Below are positions 15,964 to 24,842 of a stretch of DNA of 64,000 bases, piece by piece. A program made the translations under genes and the position numbers. The notes below the pieces were generated by a model. That model was not told where the DNA came from and ran no database searches. It saw only the letters and a program-made list of their open reading frames with translations. The DNA is from an uncultured Clostridia bacterium. Lineage in GTDB: Bacteria > Bacillota > Clostridia > Christensenellales > Aristaeellaceae. Each line of letters starts with the position of its first letter. Positions within the stretch are counted from its first letter, which is position 1. The stretch lies in NCBI GenBank assembly GCA_934670175.1, contig CAKUOX010000005.1, forward strand, positions 4,022-68,021, read 5' to 3'.

Positions 15964-16015
15964 GCCGTCCGGCGTAAAAAATCGGGTATGAAGCAAAGAA
16001 AGGGGGGAATAGCGC

Positions 16016-16861
16016 TTATTTCTGCGCGTCCACAGGCGGCACCATCTGGGCGTACTTCTTAAGCAGCTTCGGCGTGCTGGTGTAATAGCGCTTATCCTGA
16101 TTGAGTGCCGCGATGCGCGCCATTTCATCATTCGTCAGGGCAAAATCGAACAGGTCGAAGTTCGCCTTGATGTGATCGGGGTTCTTCGAGCCGGGAATGA
16201 CGATGTTGCCGTCCTGCATGTGCCAGCGCAGGATGATCTGCGCGGCAGACTTGCCGTACTTTTTGCCCAGCTCGGCAAACAGCGGCTCGTTCAGCAGCGC
16301 CTTATCGCCGTGTCCCAGCGGGTACCACGCCTGCGGTACGATGCCGTTTTCTTTCAACAGCTTTTTCAGCTCCGGCTCCTGATTGTAGGGGTGCAGCTCG
16401 GTCTGCAAAACGGTGGGACGCACCCGGCAGACGTTCATGATCTCCTTAATCTGATCTGCATTGAAGTTGGAAAGGCCGATGGTGCGCACCTTGCCTGCCT
16501 CGCAGGCCTGTTCCATCAGGCGATAGCCCGCCAGATAATTGCCTGCGGGCTGATGGATCAGCAAAAGGTCGATATAGTCGGTATCCAGCCGCGCAAGCGT
16601 CTTTTCCACCGCGTCGGGCTGCTCGTAGAACGCAGGCCACAGCTTGGTTTCGAGGAAGATTTCCTCGCGGGGCAGGCCGGACTTCTTCATCGCGCGGCCC
16701 ACCGCCTTTTCATTGACGTAGGCGTTCGCCGTGTCGATCAGGCGATAGCCGCCTTGCAGCGCGGAGAGAACGGAGGCCTCCGCTTCGTCCGGAGTCAGCA
16801 GAAAGGTTCCGATGCCCGCCATGGGCATTTTGACGCCGTTATTCAAGGTTACATATTCCAT
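16016..16861 (-). CDS. Aldo/keto reductase
   Basis: This 281-residue NADPH-dependent (beta/alpha)8 oxidoreductase reduces aldehydes or ketones. The catalytic tetrad is visible: Asp in DTANAYVNE, Tyr in the same block, Lys in LETKLW and His in LLIHQP. The C-terminal VIPGSKNPDHIKANFDLF is the NADP-binding signature. It resembles the 2,5-diketo-gluconate reductase/YvgN group. It follows the FMN reductase gene by 12 bp and is the last gene of a redox operon whose first gene (an alcohol dehydrogenase) is broken. AGGAGGCATCATT precedes the ATG. Confidence 0.92.
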   Translation of the reverse strand: MEYVTLNNGVKMPMAGIGTFLLTPDEAEASVLSALQGGYRLIDTANAYVNEKAVGRAMKKSGLPREEIFLETKLWPAFYEQPDAVEKTLARLDTDYIDLLLIHQPAGNYLAGYRLMEQACEAGKVRTIGLSNFNADQIKEIMNVCRVRPTVLQTELHPYNQEPELKKLLKENGIVPQAWYPLGHGDKALLNEPLFAELGKKYGKSAAQIILRWHMQDGNIVIPGSKNPDHIKANFDLFDFALTNDEMARIAALNQDKRYYTSTPKLLKKYAQMVPPVDAQK

Positions 16862-16873
16862 AATGATGCCTCC

Positions 16874-17323
16874 TCAGATCGTTTTGTTTAGCTTTTCGGC
16901 TTCCGCCTTGTTGGTCGCCATGCCCTCATAGCGCATGCCATATAGCGCGGCGAAGCGCTTCATGGTGTATTCACCCGCTTCCAGCATCCACTTTTCCGGT
17001 GCGGCGCCCTGGAACACGAAATACAGCCTGCGGCCAGACAGCCCGCCGTTTTCCACCTTTCCGTAGAAGCGGTCGAGGACATTGCGGATGCTGCCGCAGA
17101 TATTGTGCCAGTACAGCGGCGAACCGATGACGATGGTGTCCGCCGTTTCCATGGCGGCGATAACGGCGTTCAACCCGTCGCCTGGAAGCTGCTGGCCGTA
17201 GGCGCCGATGGTATAGTCGGTCAGGCTTAGGGTCTCATAGTCCCTGCCCTTGAGAAGCGCTGCCGCCAGAGCGGCGGTATTGCCGTGCCGGTTGGGGCTG
17301 CCATTGATAAACAGAATGCTCAT
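16874..17323 (-). CDS. Flavodoxin-fold NAD(P)H-dependent FMN reductase
   Basis: The 149-residue protein has the FMN phosphate-binding loop INGSPNRHGNTAAL (residues 6-19) and the second flavin loop VIGSPLYWHNICG (about 70-82), typical of NADPH-dependent FMN reductases of the multimeric flavodoxin WrbA/IsiB type. It probably hands electrons from NAD(P)H to small molecules. The start at 17323 is preferred because AGGAGGAAAACGATC precedes it; an in-frame ATG at 17383 would run back into the upstream gene. It sits between the broken alcohol dehydrogenase and the aldo/keto reductase. Confidence 0.88.
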   Translation of the reverse strand: MSILFINGSPNRHGNTAALAAALLKGRDYETLSLTDYTIGAYGQQLPGDGLNAVIAAMETADTIVIGSPLYWHNICGSIRNVLDRFYGKVENGGLSGRRLYFVFQGAAPEKWMLEAGEYTMKRFAALYGMRYEGMATNKAEAEKLNKTI

Positions 17324-17348
17324 GATCGTTTTCCTCCTGATTTTTAAT

Positions 17349-18505
17349 TTACCTGCACTCCAGCAAGATTTCATAGATCTCATCGTGGGTCAGCTTTTTG
17401 CAGCAGCCCGCGGTGATATTCGTGGAATCTGCCACGGCGCGCAGATCGGTGCCCTCGGGAAGGCCCAGCTCGGTAAAGGTCGTCGGCAGGCCGATCTCCT
17501 TGATGAACGCCGCCAGCGCTTCAACGCCCGCCAGCGCCGTGGCTTCGTCGCAGCCCCTGGGCGCAATGCCCCAGACGTTTTGGGCAAAGCGCGCAAAGCG
17601 CGCCGCGTCCGCCTTATAGAGATGGCGGTACAGCACGGGATGAATCACCGCCAGACCCTTGCCGTGGTTGCAATTGGTGTACGCGCCCAGCTGATGCTCG
17701 ATCTGATGCGCCTGGAAACCCGTGACCTTGCCGATCTTCAGCACGCCGTTTTCCGCCATGGCCGACGCCTACGCCAGCTCGCTGCGGGCTTCATAATTGT
17801 CGTGATCCCGCATCAGCGCGCGGATGTTGCGGATGACGCTGCGCATCACGGCTTCATTGATGTCGTCCGACAGGTTGTTCTCGTTCGGCTTGCCGAAATA
17901 GGTTTCCATCGCGTGGCTCAGCATGTCGAACGCGCCGGAGATCACCTGACCGAAGGGCACGGACAGCGTGTACGTCGGATCGAGGAAGGCGAAATCCGCC
18001 TGCGCGCCGAAGATGCCGGACTTGAGCTTCTTTTCCTCGTGGGTAATCACTGCGCCCGCGTTCATCTCGGAGCCGGTGCCGAACACCGTCACGATGGTGC
18101 CCAGCGGGATAAACTGGCTGGGAAAGGTGTGCTTGACCATCTCCATGTCCCAGATGTCCTCGTCCAGCTTCGCCTGCGCGGAGACGATCTTGCAGCAGTC
18201 GGACACCGAGCCACCGCCCACGGCGAGAATCAGATCGACGCGGTTCTCCCGCGCCAGAAGCGCGCCCTCCTGCACCTTTTTATAGGTGGGGTTGGGCATG
18301 ATGCCGGAAGCTCGATCACCGTCTTGCCCTGCGCGTTCAGGATGCCCATCACTTCGTCGTACACGCCGTTGCGCTTTATGGAGCCGCCGCCGTAGGCCAG
18401 CATCACCGTCGGGCCGTACTTTTTGAGCAGGCAGCCCAGATATTCCTTCACGCCGCCCCTGCCGAAATATACTTTGGTCTTGTTCTCGAAAATGAAGTTA
18501 TTCAT
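17349..18505 (-). pseudogene. Iron-containing alcohol dehydrogenase, disrupted
   Basis: Three consecutive pieces together make a normal-length (about 385 residues) iron alcohol dehydrogenase. The N-terminal piece (18505 to about 18300) starts MNNFIFENKTKVYFGRGG and includes the GGGSIKRNG loop. After a one-base deletion near 18300 (ELP then GIMPNPTYKK is lost) the frame continues with AVGGGSVSD and the DMLSHAMETYF iron ligand region. An in-frame TAG at 17769-17771 falls where related proteins have a Trp (SELxWASAMAENG). The rest carries the further iron-binding His of GFQAHQIEHQ and CNHGKGLA. NADP-dependent aldehyde/butanol reduction is the usual family role. Two independent lesions make it a pseudogene, unless they are assembly errors. 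Confidence 0.85.
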
Positions 18506-18575
18506 AGCTTGCGCTTCCTTTCAAAATTCGTCGCTGTGCTGACGTGCCGGATGATTTCGGCGCGCGGTTCATGAC

Positions 18576-18719
18576 TCACCCGATCACGGAGGACGCCCAT
18601 GATTTTACCGTCTTTTCTGCGCCATTCACGCGATTGCCGTTGATCGAGAGCGCGTTGTCGGTCAGCACCGCTGCATTCGCTGCCAGCGAGGCCAGCAGAA
18701 TTTTCGTTTTCTTCTTCAT
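18576..18719 (-). CDS. Short ORF (47 aa) with signal-peptide-like start, possibly a remnant
   Basis: The peptide begins MKKKTKILLASLAANAAVLT and ends after 47 residues. AAGGGGGATG lies upstream of the ATG, so it could be translated. The start looks like an export signal, but there is no mature domain. It may be the beheaded 5' end of an exported flavodoxin or similar protein in this decaying cluster. No function is assigned. Confidence 0.3.
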   Translation of the reverse strand: MKKKTKILLASLAANAAVLTDNALSINGNRVNGAEKTVKSWASSVIG

Positions 18720-18755
18720 GCTTGCATCCCCCTTGTGTTCGCCTCTATTATAAAT

Positions 18756-18785
18756 AAAGCGAGACCTCCTGAGAAGTCTCGCTTT
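18756..18785. terminator. Hairpin terminator
   Basis: AAAGCGAGAC pairs perfectly with GTCTCGCTTT around a 10-nt loop. It follows the LysR remnant on the minus strand. Confidence 0.85.
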
Positions 18786-18813
18786 GTTCATGGGTATATA
18801 CCTTTGGGTTATA

Positions 18814-19400
18814 TTAACCGTACAGCTCCTTGCCAACCGCTTTTGCCACATCCAGAAAGCGCTGCACGATGGGCGACGGATCGGGCGAATGCAGGATGCC
18901 GTAGGGAATGCTGTGATCCCATTCCACGGGAATGCTCTTGAGCAGCGGATGAACGCTTGCCCAGCCGGAGATCGACAGCAGCACATTGTTGGCGCTTTCG
19001 CAGCGATTGAACACATCCATGTTGTAAAACTCAAAATCCACGATATGAATCTGCGGATGGTGCTGCCAGAGCTCATCGCGCAGCTGATCGACATAGTGGC
19101 TCCAGCCGCGGTGCATCAGCATCAGGTTTTCACCGTAGAGATCGGAGAAGTGCAGCTTATCCATGAGCGCCAGCCGATGGTGGATGGACACTGCGCATTC
19201 AAAGGGCGCGCACCAGATGCAGCCCCGCGCAGCCGCGCAGCGCCAGCATGGTCTCATCAAAAATACCGCCCAAGCGACGCTTCCAGCAGGTTGATCTGCT
19301 TGATGACGGCAGTCGGGGTGATATACGCTTCCTCGGCGGCTTTGCTGAAGCTGCCCGCGTCGGCCACGCGCGTGAAGGTTTCAAGCTGCGGATTGTACAC
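18814..19400 (-). pseudogene. LysR-family regulator, internally deleted and frameshifted
   Basis: A GTG at 19400 (or nearby) opens a LysR winged-helix start: LETFTRVADAGSFSKAAEEA, then YITPTAVIKQINLLEASLG. The frame then ends, and the coding pattern jumps through a second frame (FDETMLALRGCAGLHLVRA) into a third open to 18814 (APFECAVSIHHRLALMDKLH ... FLDVAKAVGKELYG), which is the C-terminal half of a substrate-binding domain. Only about 190 of the usual 300 residues remain, so most of the linker and first effector lobe is gone. It is divergent from the exported flavodoxin and probably once regulated the surrounding redox genes. Confidence 0.8.
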
Positions 19401-19599
19401 GGCGGTTCACGCTCCCTTTCTCTGTTCCTATTTATATTGTACCCGAGGCGCAGGCTTCTCGCAAGTACCTGCGGTAAATATTATAACCTTTGGGTATATA
19501 CTCATAAACAAATGGAGACTTCCGCCGCGGCTGATTCGGCCTTATAATGCAAGCGTCGGGTTGAGAGCCGACTGAATGAGTCGAAAGGAGAAATCAATT

Positions 19600-20175
19600 A
19601 TGAAAAAGCTGATCGCATTCGTATTGACTCTGATCTTTGCGCTGACCGCCGCCGCAGCCTTCGCGGAAACGCCTGAAACCGGCAAAACGCTGATCGTTTA
19701 CTATTCTGCCACGGGCAGCACCGAGCGCATCGCCAGCATCATGGCGGAGAAGATCGATGCAGATGTTTTTGAACTGGAGCCCGTGCAGCCCTATACCGAT
19801 GACGACCTGAACTGGACGAACAGTGACAGCCGCGTCGTATACGAACATGAGCATCCCGAAGCGCAGAGCGCGGTGGCGCTGAAGCAGATCACGCCCGATA
19901 ACTGGGATGAATATGATACCGTGTTCATTGGCTATCCCATCTGGTGGGGCATCGCGGCGTGGCCGGTCAACCAGTTTGTATCCGGCAACGATTTCACGGG
20001 CAAGACGGTGATCCCCTTCTGCACCTCCGCCAGCTCCGGCATTGGTCAGAGCGGCGAGCTGCTGGCGGAAATGGCAGGTACCGGCGAGTGGCTGGAGGGC
20101 GAGCGCTTCTCTTCCTATGCGGATGAGGACGAGATCGTGGCATGGGGGCGCAGCCTGATCCAGGAGGTAAACTGA
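19600..20175 (+). CDS. Exported flavodoxin
   Basis: This 191-residue protein has a signal peptide (MKKLIAFVLTLIFALTAAAAFAE, cleavage near residue 22) followed by a flavodoxin domain with the FMN loop VYYSATGSTERIA (about residues 33-45) and the second loop GYPIWWGIAAWPV. Export of a flavodoxin is seen in several Clostridia and implies redox chemistry outside the membrane, or a lipid-free extracytoplasmic carrier. The start at 19600 follows AAAGGAG. A -10 box TATAAT (19543-19548) lies upstream without a good -35, as expected for an activator-dependent promoter; the neighbouring LysR gene is broken. Confidence 0.85.
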   Translation: MKKLIAFVLTLIFALTAAAAFAETPETGKTLIVYYSATGSTERIASIMAEKIDADVFELEPVQPYTDDDLNWTNSDSRVVYEHEHPEAQSAVALKQITPDNWDEYDTVFIGYPIWWGIAAWPVNQFVSGNDFTGKTVIPFCTSASSGIGQSGELLAEMAGTGEWLEGERFSSYADEDEIVAWGRSLIQEVN

Positions 20176-20326
20176 TATGCTGAAGAGAACTCTGCTGGTC
20201 CTGAACTGACAAGGGGAGGCGTAATCCATGAAGCGCTTTCCGCCGAGACATAAGGGATCATCGGCGTGTTCCGCTAAATACCGAAGGCACTGCGGCCGCT
20301 GTCGAACCGATAATATTCTAAATAAA

Positions 20327-20360
20327 CTGCGGCGCAGGGCGATGAACGCCTGTGCCGCAG
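20327..20360. terminator. Terminator between convergent genes
   Basis: CTGCGGCGCAGGGCG pairs with CGCCTGTGCCGCAG (one bulge), followed by CTCGTTTTA. The 200 bases between the flavodoxin stop and the C69 gene hold only short ORFs with no recognisable content. Confidence 0.78.
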
Positions 20361-20385
20361 CTCGTTTTATAGTGATATGCGGTAT

Positions 20386-22098
20386 TTATGCCTGAACCTC
20401 CACGGCGATGCAGCCGGCAAACGCCGCGCCGTGCTCGAGTCTGCCGCCGAGGAAGAACATCTGGCGTCCCGGGCAGGGCAGCACCTTCTTCATCGGCTCA
20501 AGATCGAATTCGGCGATCCAGCGCCTTTCACCTGCGCAGCGCAGCGAGCCTTCGCGCGCGGGCGCAAAGTAGTCGACCATGTGCGTAAATTCCACGCCGA
20601 AGCGCAGCGTTTCTTCCAGCGGCGCTTCATCCGCGGTGAACTCTACGGAAACGGACGCGGCCTCCGCGCTGAGGCATATCGCAGATACCTGTCTGATCTC
20701 GACCATATTGAAGTGCTGCGCCGCGTGCACCTCCAGCCTTTTGAGCGCCGACTGTAAAAATGCCTCGTCGCGCGCTGCCGCGTCGCGGAATTTCAGCGCT
20801 TCGGCACTTTCCCTGCGGGCTTCGGCGAGCATTTCATGCAGCAGCGGCTGCATGCTGCCATGCACGTCGCAGTGCAGCATTTCCTCGGCGCCGCTCAGCC
20901 AGCGGAAACGGTCAAACGCGCTGTCGCCGGCGCAGGTCGCGCCGCTCTGGCGCTCGAGATGCCGCGCCATCAGCTTCGTGCCGTCCGCGCCGGGCTGCAG
21001 GCTCGCGGGCAGTCCCATCAGCGGGTGCAGCGGCAGGTACGGCAGCTGGCACGGGCGGCCAAGCGCCGTGTACACGCAGGTATCCTCCGGCCTTTCGGCA
21101 ATTTCCCAGAGCTCGCTTTCCAGCGTTTCGCCCGTGCAGATGCGGCGCGAGGCGGGCGCGTAGTGCGGAGAACGGCCGGGGCCGAAGAAATCGTTGTCAT
21201 CCGCCGTGCCCTCATAGTGCGTGCGCATTACATCCGCCAGCGTTTCCAGGCCGATCGTCTTTTTCGGGTACACGCAAAACGGCGTGCCCTCCCGCTCGAG
21301 ATCCCAGTCACGGCCGAGCACGATGCGCTGTCCGTGCCTCTGGCGCGGCATGTTCATCGGGCTCTTCCAGGTCTTCTCGCCCTGGTAGGCCGCGGCAAAG
21401 TCGAAATCGGAATAATCGTCGGTTTTGGGTACATACCAGCCCTTTTCAATGGCGCAGCGCACGACGTCCTTCGAATAGAACATTTCGGGGCAGTCGTGCA
21501 GCGTGTGAAAGGTGTAGTGATTGGGCATGACCACCACCGCGTCATCCGGCACGCGCGCGCCGACATACTGATGCCCGCGAACCAGCTGGAACATAAACGC
21601 CTCGTCCTTGTCGGCGATGGTGTAGGCGCGTCCGGAGGGCGCGTAGCCCCATTCGTCGATCAGCGCCATCAATATCTGCGCGCCCTCGCGCGCCGTGTGC
21701 GCGCGCTCCGCCAGCGCGCGGCGCAGCACATAGCCGAGGCCGCCGTCCTTGACGACGCTCGGGTCATCGTCGTTTTCTTTGGATCTGCCCATCGAATTTG
21801 ATGTGATGACCACGCCGCATTCATTCAGGTAGGCGTCCGCAGCGGTCAGGCCGCCCTCATCCGCCACATATTCCACCCAGTAATAGCCCAGCGTGTGTGC
21901 CAGCTGCGGGATGCGCGCCAGTCCCTTTTCTGCGGGGATTAGCTCGCCTGCCGGATGCTTCGCCGCAGGCACGAGTACATGCCGCGTGATCGCGTGTCCC
22001 GGATCATCCTCATTGTGAGCAACGAGCACGCGCCCACTTTCGGACACGGCCTTGCCCACGATCACCGTCATACAGTTCATCATATTTTCGTGAAGCAT
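20386..22098 (-). CDS. C69-family dipeptidase
   Basis: The 570-residue protein is an N-terminal-nucleophile dipeptidase of family C69 (PepD-like). The N-terminal segment MNCMTVIVGK carries the candidate nucleophile Cys9, exposed after processing. Family landmarks AHNEDDPGHAIT, TSNSMGRSKEN, DGGLGYVLRRALAERA, and the VPDDAVVVMPNHYTFH region follow. No clear export signal is seen, so a cytosolic role in peptide breakdown is likely. GGAGAGGC precedes the ATG. The gene begins 17 bp after the mntP stop on the same strand, so the two are probably co-transcribed. Confidence 0.9.
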   Translation of the reverse strand: MLHENMMNCMTVIVGKAVSESGRVLVAHNEDDPGHAITRHVLVPAAKHPAGELIPAEKGLARIPQLAHTLGYYWVEYVADEGGLTAADAYLNECGVVITSNSMGRSKENDDDPSVVKDGGLGYVLRRALAERAHTAREGAQILMALIDEWGYAPSGRAYTIADKDEAFMFQLVRGHQYVGARVPDDAVVVMPNHYTFHTLHDCPEMFYSKDVVRCAIEKGWYVPKTDDYSDFDFAAAYQGEKTWKSPMNMPRQRHGQRIVLGRDWDLEREGTPFCVYPKKTIGLETLADVMRTHYEGTADDNDFFGPGRSPHYAPASRRICTGETLESELWEIAERPEDTCVYTALGRPCQLPYLPLHPLMGLPASLQPGADGTKLMARHLERQSGATCAGDSAFDRFRWLSGAEEMLHCDVHGSMQPLLHEMLAEARRESAEALKFRDAAARDEAFLQSALKRLEVHAAQHFNMVEIRQVSAICLSAEAASVSVEFTADEAPLEETLRFGVEFTHMVDYFAPAREGSLRCAGERRWIAEFDLEPMKKVLPCPGRQMFFLGGRLEHGAAFAGCIAVEVQA

Positions 22099-22115
22099 GG
22101 ATGCCTCTCCTTTTT

Positions 22116-22679
22116 TTACGCGCCCAGCAGGTGCTCAATCAGTATTTTCAGGCCGATGGCGATCAGGATCACGCCGCCGGCGATCTCCGCAGGCTTGCGC
22201 CAGCGCAGGCCGAACACGTTGCCGATCTTTACGCCGATGGCGGAGATTACGAAGGTGGTTGCGCCGATGAAGCTTACGGCGGGCACGATGGCGACCTGCA
22301 AAAATGCGAACGTCACGCCCACGGCCAGCGCGTCAATGGAGGTGGCGACGGCCAGCATCAGCATCGTCTTAAACCCGAACGAAGCGTCCACGCTCTCAGC
22401 CTCATCCTTGCCAAAGGCTTCGCGCAGCATGTTCACGCCGATCAGCGTCAGCAGCACGAATGCGATCCAGTGGTCCACCTGCTGGATCAGTCCCTGAAAG
22501 CGCACGCCCAGCAGATAGCCGAGCAGCGGCATCAGCGCCTGGAACACGCCGAAGTACGCGCCGCAGATCAGCGCGTGGCGCGGACGGATGCGATCCACCG
22601 AAAGTCCCTTGCACACGGATACCGCAAAGGCGTCCATCGAAAGCCCCACGGCCAGTAAGAACAGCTCCAGAAGCGACAT
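22116..22679 (-). CDS. mntP: Manganese efflux pump MntP
   Basis: The 187-residue membrane protein exports Mn(II). The two halves each carry the characteristic Asp-containing helix: SMDAFAVSVCKG (about residues 14-25) and SIDALAVGVTFA (about 113-124), and six hydrophobic segments are visible. The start at 22679 follows AGGAGGGTCAAACGTC; the open frame upstream to 22850 is GC-rich chance coding. The 240-base leader upstream contains stems but not the conserved core of the yybP-ykoY Mn riboswitch. Confidence 0.92.
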   Translation of the reverse strand: MSLLELFLLAVGLSMDAFAVSVCKGLSVDRIRPRHALICGAYFGVFQALMPLLGYLLGVRFQGLIQQVDHWIAFVLLTLIGVNMLREAFGKDEAESVDASFGFKTMLMLAVATSIDALAVGVTFAFLQVAIVPAVSFIGATTFVISAIGVKIGNVFGLRWRKPAEIAGGVILIAIGLKILIEHLLGA

Positions 22680-22920
22680 GACGTTTGACCCTCCTATTTT
22701 CACCTGGGAAGAATTGCCGGCGTGCGCCGTTACGCGCCGGAGGCGCCGCCTGACAGCGATTGGCGCTCCGCGATTGGAACCCGCCGACCCGCAAAGCCCC
22801 GGCTTTGCCAGTCCCTGCACTTCAAAAAGATGCGCCCGCAGGCGAAGCAATGCATCATTCTAGCACGTTCAGCCTTGGGGCGCAAGCTGTGCGCTGTTAA
22901 ACGCAGCGCCGCGATTGAGC

Positions 22921-23307
22921 TTACAGAACCTCGGTCAGCTCCAGATGCTCGCCGTCCGGACCGCGGAACAGGATCCACTTGGAGCCGTTCGGGAAAACGC
23001 GGTCGTTGAATACGACGTCGTCGGTTTCGAACACGATGCCCTTGGCCAGCAGCGCGTCGCGTACGGCCTCGATGTTCTTCACGCGCATCGCGATGTGGTC
23101 TACCACGCCGTCGCCGCGGCAGGGCGCGTTCGCCAGCATGACCAGCTCCAGACACAGATCGCCCTTCTTCGCAAACGCCACATGATCCGTGCCTACTTCG
23201 CATTCCCAAATGATCTCAAAGCCCAGAATATCGCGGTAGAACTTCTTGGAGACCTCCAGATCTCTCACAAATACGCCCACATGCGCCAAACCCAGAATGC
23301 CGTCCAT
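22921..23307 (-). CDS. VOC family (glyoxalase-like) protein
   Basis: This 128-residue protein is a vicinal-oxygen-chelate fold with two beta-alpha-beta-beta-beta halves. LGLAHVGVFVRDLEVSKKFY (residues 5-24) gives the first metal ligand (His9) and VDHIAMRVKNIEA (about 69-81) the second (His71), and the C-terminal GEHLELTEVL supplies the terminal Glu. It could be a glyoxalase I, an epimerase or a dioxygenase-like enzyme; neighbours do not decide. AAAGGATG precedes the ATG. Confidence 0.85.
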   Translation of the reverse strand: MDGILGLAHVGVFVRDLEVSKKFYRDILGFEIIWECEVGTDHVAFAKKGDLCLELVMLANAPCRGDGVVDHIAMRVKNIEAVRDALLAKGIVFETDDVVFNDRVFPNGSKWILFRGPDGEHLELTEVL

Positions 23308-23460
23308 GTAAATACCATCCTTTCAGTTTATTATGCTGAATTGATTATACCACGCCTGCGGCGCTGCGGCAATATGAGCGCGCGTTTTTTATTTGCATAC
23401 AATTTTGTCGTGACTTCATGTTGCAAATACCTCTTGTTCTGTGGTAGGCTATATCTGAAC

Positions 23461-23494
23461 AGCCGAAAGCCTTGATATATCAGGGTTTTCGGCT
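23461..23494. terminator. Palindromic hairpin at the left island edge
   Basis: AGCCGAAA ... TTTCGGCT arms enclose CCTTGATATATCAGGG, itself near-palindromic. It may be a terminator or part of an attachment site. The 317 bases between the VOC gene and the nuclease gene hold this hairpin, the tandem repeat at 23509 and otherwise no gene. Confidence 0.7.
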
Positions 23495-23508
23495 TGCTTT
23501 ATATGTGG

Positions 23509-23530
23509 TTTGTCGCTTATTTGTCGCTTA
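23509..23530 (+). repeat. Tandem 11-bp repeat
   Basis: TTTGTCGCTTA occurs twice without spacer. Short tandem repeats next to a palindrome at the edge of an AT-rich island resemble recombinase arm sites, but no recombinase gene is present. Confidence 0.75.
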
Positions 23531-23624
23531 AATCAGCACTGCACGAAAGAAAAATACACACGATGCACAACGATATTTTAGCAATAAGGAAAGGCGTGGA
23601 CATCTGCGCCCACGCCATGCGTAT

Positions 23625-24716
23625 TCATATATCACTTTTTCGCCTATTGCAATCGGCGCATAGCATCTGGCAATTATCTGAACTCGTTCTTCCACCCTTG
23701 CTCCACGGAGTAATATGGTCAGCTTGCATTTCACCTATTTCAAAATACTTTTTGCACTTCGGACAAATGCCCTTCTGGCGCTCATAGGCCGCCCTCGCCA
23801 TTTTCGGTGTAAATGCTCGAATGTGCAAGTGCTTTTCATTACCGCTCAGAAGGTATTCATATATGCCGGAGTTCTTTGTAACATCCTCATCCTCCATAAG
23901 CTCAACTATACGGGATTCCAATTGTTTAGGGTCATAATTTCCCATTCTGTATTTATTATAAAGCAAGCCCCATTCAAGCCCCTTCATTTCTTTGCGATAT
24001 TTGGGAAATACAACCTTTACCCAGTTGAAAACCGTTTGGAAATACAACCACAATTCATTGCAGTTGCTATCATGCTGATGTTGCGCCATGTAATCTTCAA
24101 TTTCGATACCGTCGCGGGCAGAGATCCACTTAAGCGCCGTTTCAAGGTAATTTTGACGGATGGCCGAACCGTTCATATAATCGCCCGCAATATGATACGC
24201 AGGGCAGGATGTTTTGCTGAAATACTTCTTTGCTTCCGTAAGCCATTCGCCGGTATAAATGGCATTGCGCAATTCCTGCGCAGTCAGTTGTTCGCCCGCG
24301 ATATTAATAATCTTAAACCAGTCCAACTTTTCCTTGTCCGTACCCTCACAGATATAAATCATCAGCGGATAGTCCAGAATCTGCTCTTGCTCCGTCCGCG
24401 TCAAGTTATCAAATCCCATGTGGTTGATGGAAAAATCGCCTATAACGTATTGGCAAATGCTGATAGTGCGCTGCTGACCGTCCAGTACGTCGAAATTTCC
24501 GTCGTCGCCTTTTACCCAATACATGACATTCAGTGGGAAGTTTTTCATGATCGTATGAATCACTTCATCCCGCTGCTTATCTTTGTAAATGAATTCGCGC
24601 TGGAAAGCCGGACGAATATTCAGCCGCCCACCATAGCCAACAACACCATTTTCGGCGCTGTCAATGTAACCTGCTACAACCTCTTTAATCGGTATTTCAT
24701 GTAGCGCTATTTTCAT
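23625..24716 (-). CDS. DUF262-HNH endonuclease
   Basis: The 363-residue protein has an N-terminal DUF262 (GmrS/ParB-like) domain: PAFQRE (about residues 36-41) and DGQQRTISIC (79-88), the nucleotide-handling motif of the family. A C-terminal HNH nuclease domain (about 315-363) shows CPKCKKYF, the catalytic ADHITPWSKGG, NCQMLCADCN, i.e. two CxxC zinc pairs around the H-N-N core. GmrSD-type proteins with this architecture cut foreign or modified DNA. The start follows AGGAGG with 10-nt spacing. It lies directly behind an EcoRI-family methyltransferase; depending on the reading frame through a dinucleotide tract, the methyltransferase ORF ends upstream of or overlaps this start. It could be the restriction half of the pair. 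Confidence 0.85.
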   Translation of the reverse strand: MKIALHEIPIKEVVAGYIDSAENGVVGYGGRLNIRPAFQREFIYKDKQRDEVIHTIMKNFPLNVMYWVKGDDGNFDVLDGQQRTISICQYVIGDFSINHMGFDNLTRTEQEQILDYPLMIYICEGTDKEKLDWFKIINIAGEQLTAQELRNAIYTGEWLTEAKKYFSKTSCPAYHIAGDYMNGSAIRQNYLETALKWISARDGIEIEDYMAQHQHDSNCNELWLYFQTVFNWVKVVFPKYRKEMKGLEWGLLYNKYRMGNYDPKQLESRIVELMEDEDVTKNSGIYEYLLSGNEKHLHIRAFTPKMARAAYERQKGICPKCKKYFEIGEMQADHITPWSKGGRTSSDNCQMLCADCNRRKSDI

Positions 24717-24842
24717 CGGATGCTTTCCTCCTAATAGTAATTCGTCTGTAAATCTTACGACCGCTGATAATCGGCCGAATCACATCGTCGAATGAGCATT
24801 CGCGCATATTTGCGTTGCCCACGGACATAGGCCCGCTCTCCG

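Noticed and set aside
15900..16015. T-box leader before asnS
   Set aside because: The promoter -10 lies only 36 bp before the start codon, so the leader is too short, and no T-box sequence is present.
20228..20395. Short ORF (about 55 codons) after the exported flavodoxin with a GGGGAGG site
   Set aside because: It is Arg/Cys-rich, runs through the terminator hairpin and into the C69 gene, and shows no protein-like pattern.
22680..22920. Possible yybP-ykoY manganese riboswitch upstream of mntP
   Set aside because: The leader has several GC-rich stems, but the conserved GGGGAGUA-type and second internal-loop sequences of this riboswitch could not be found.
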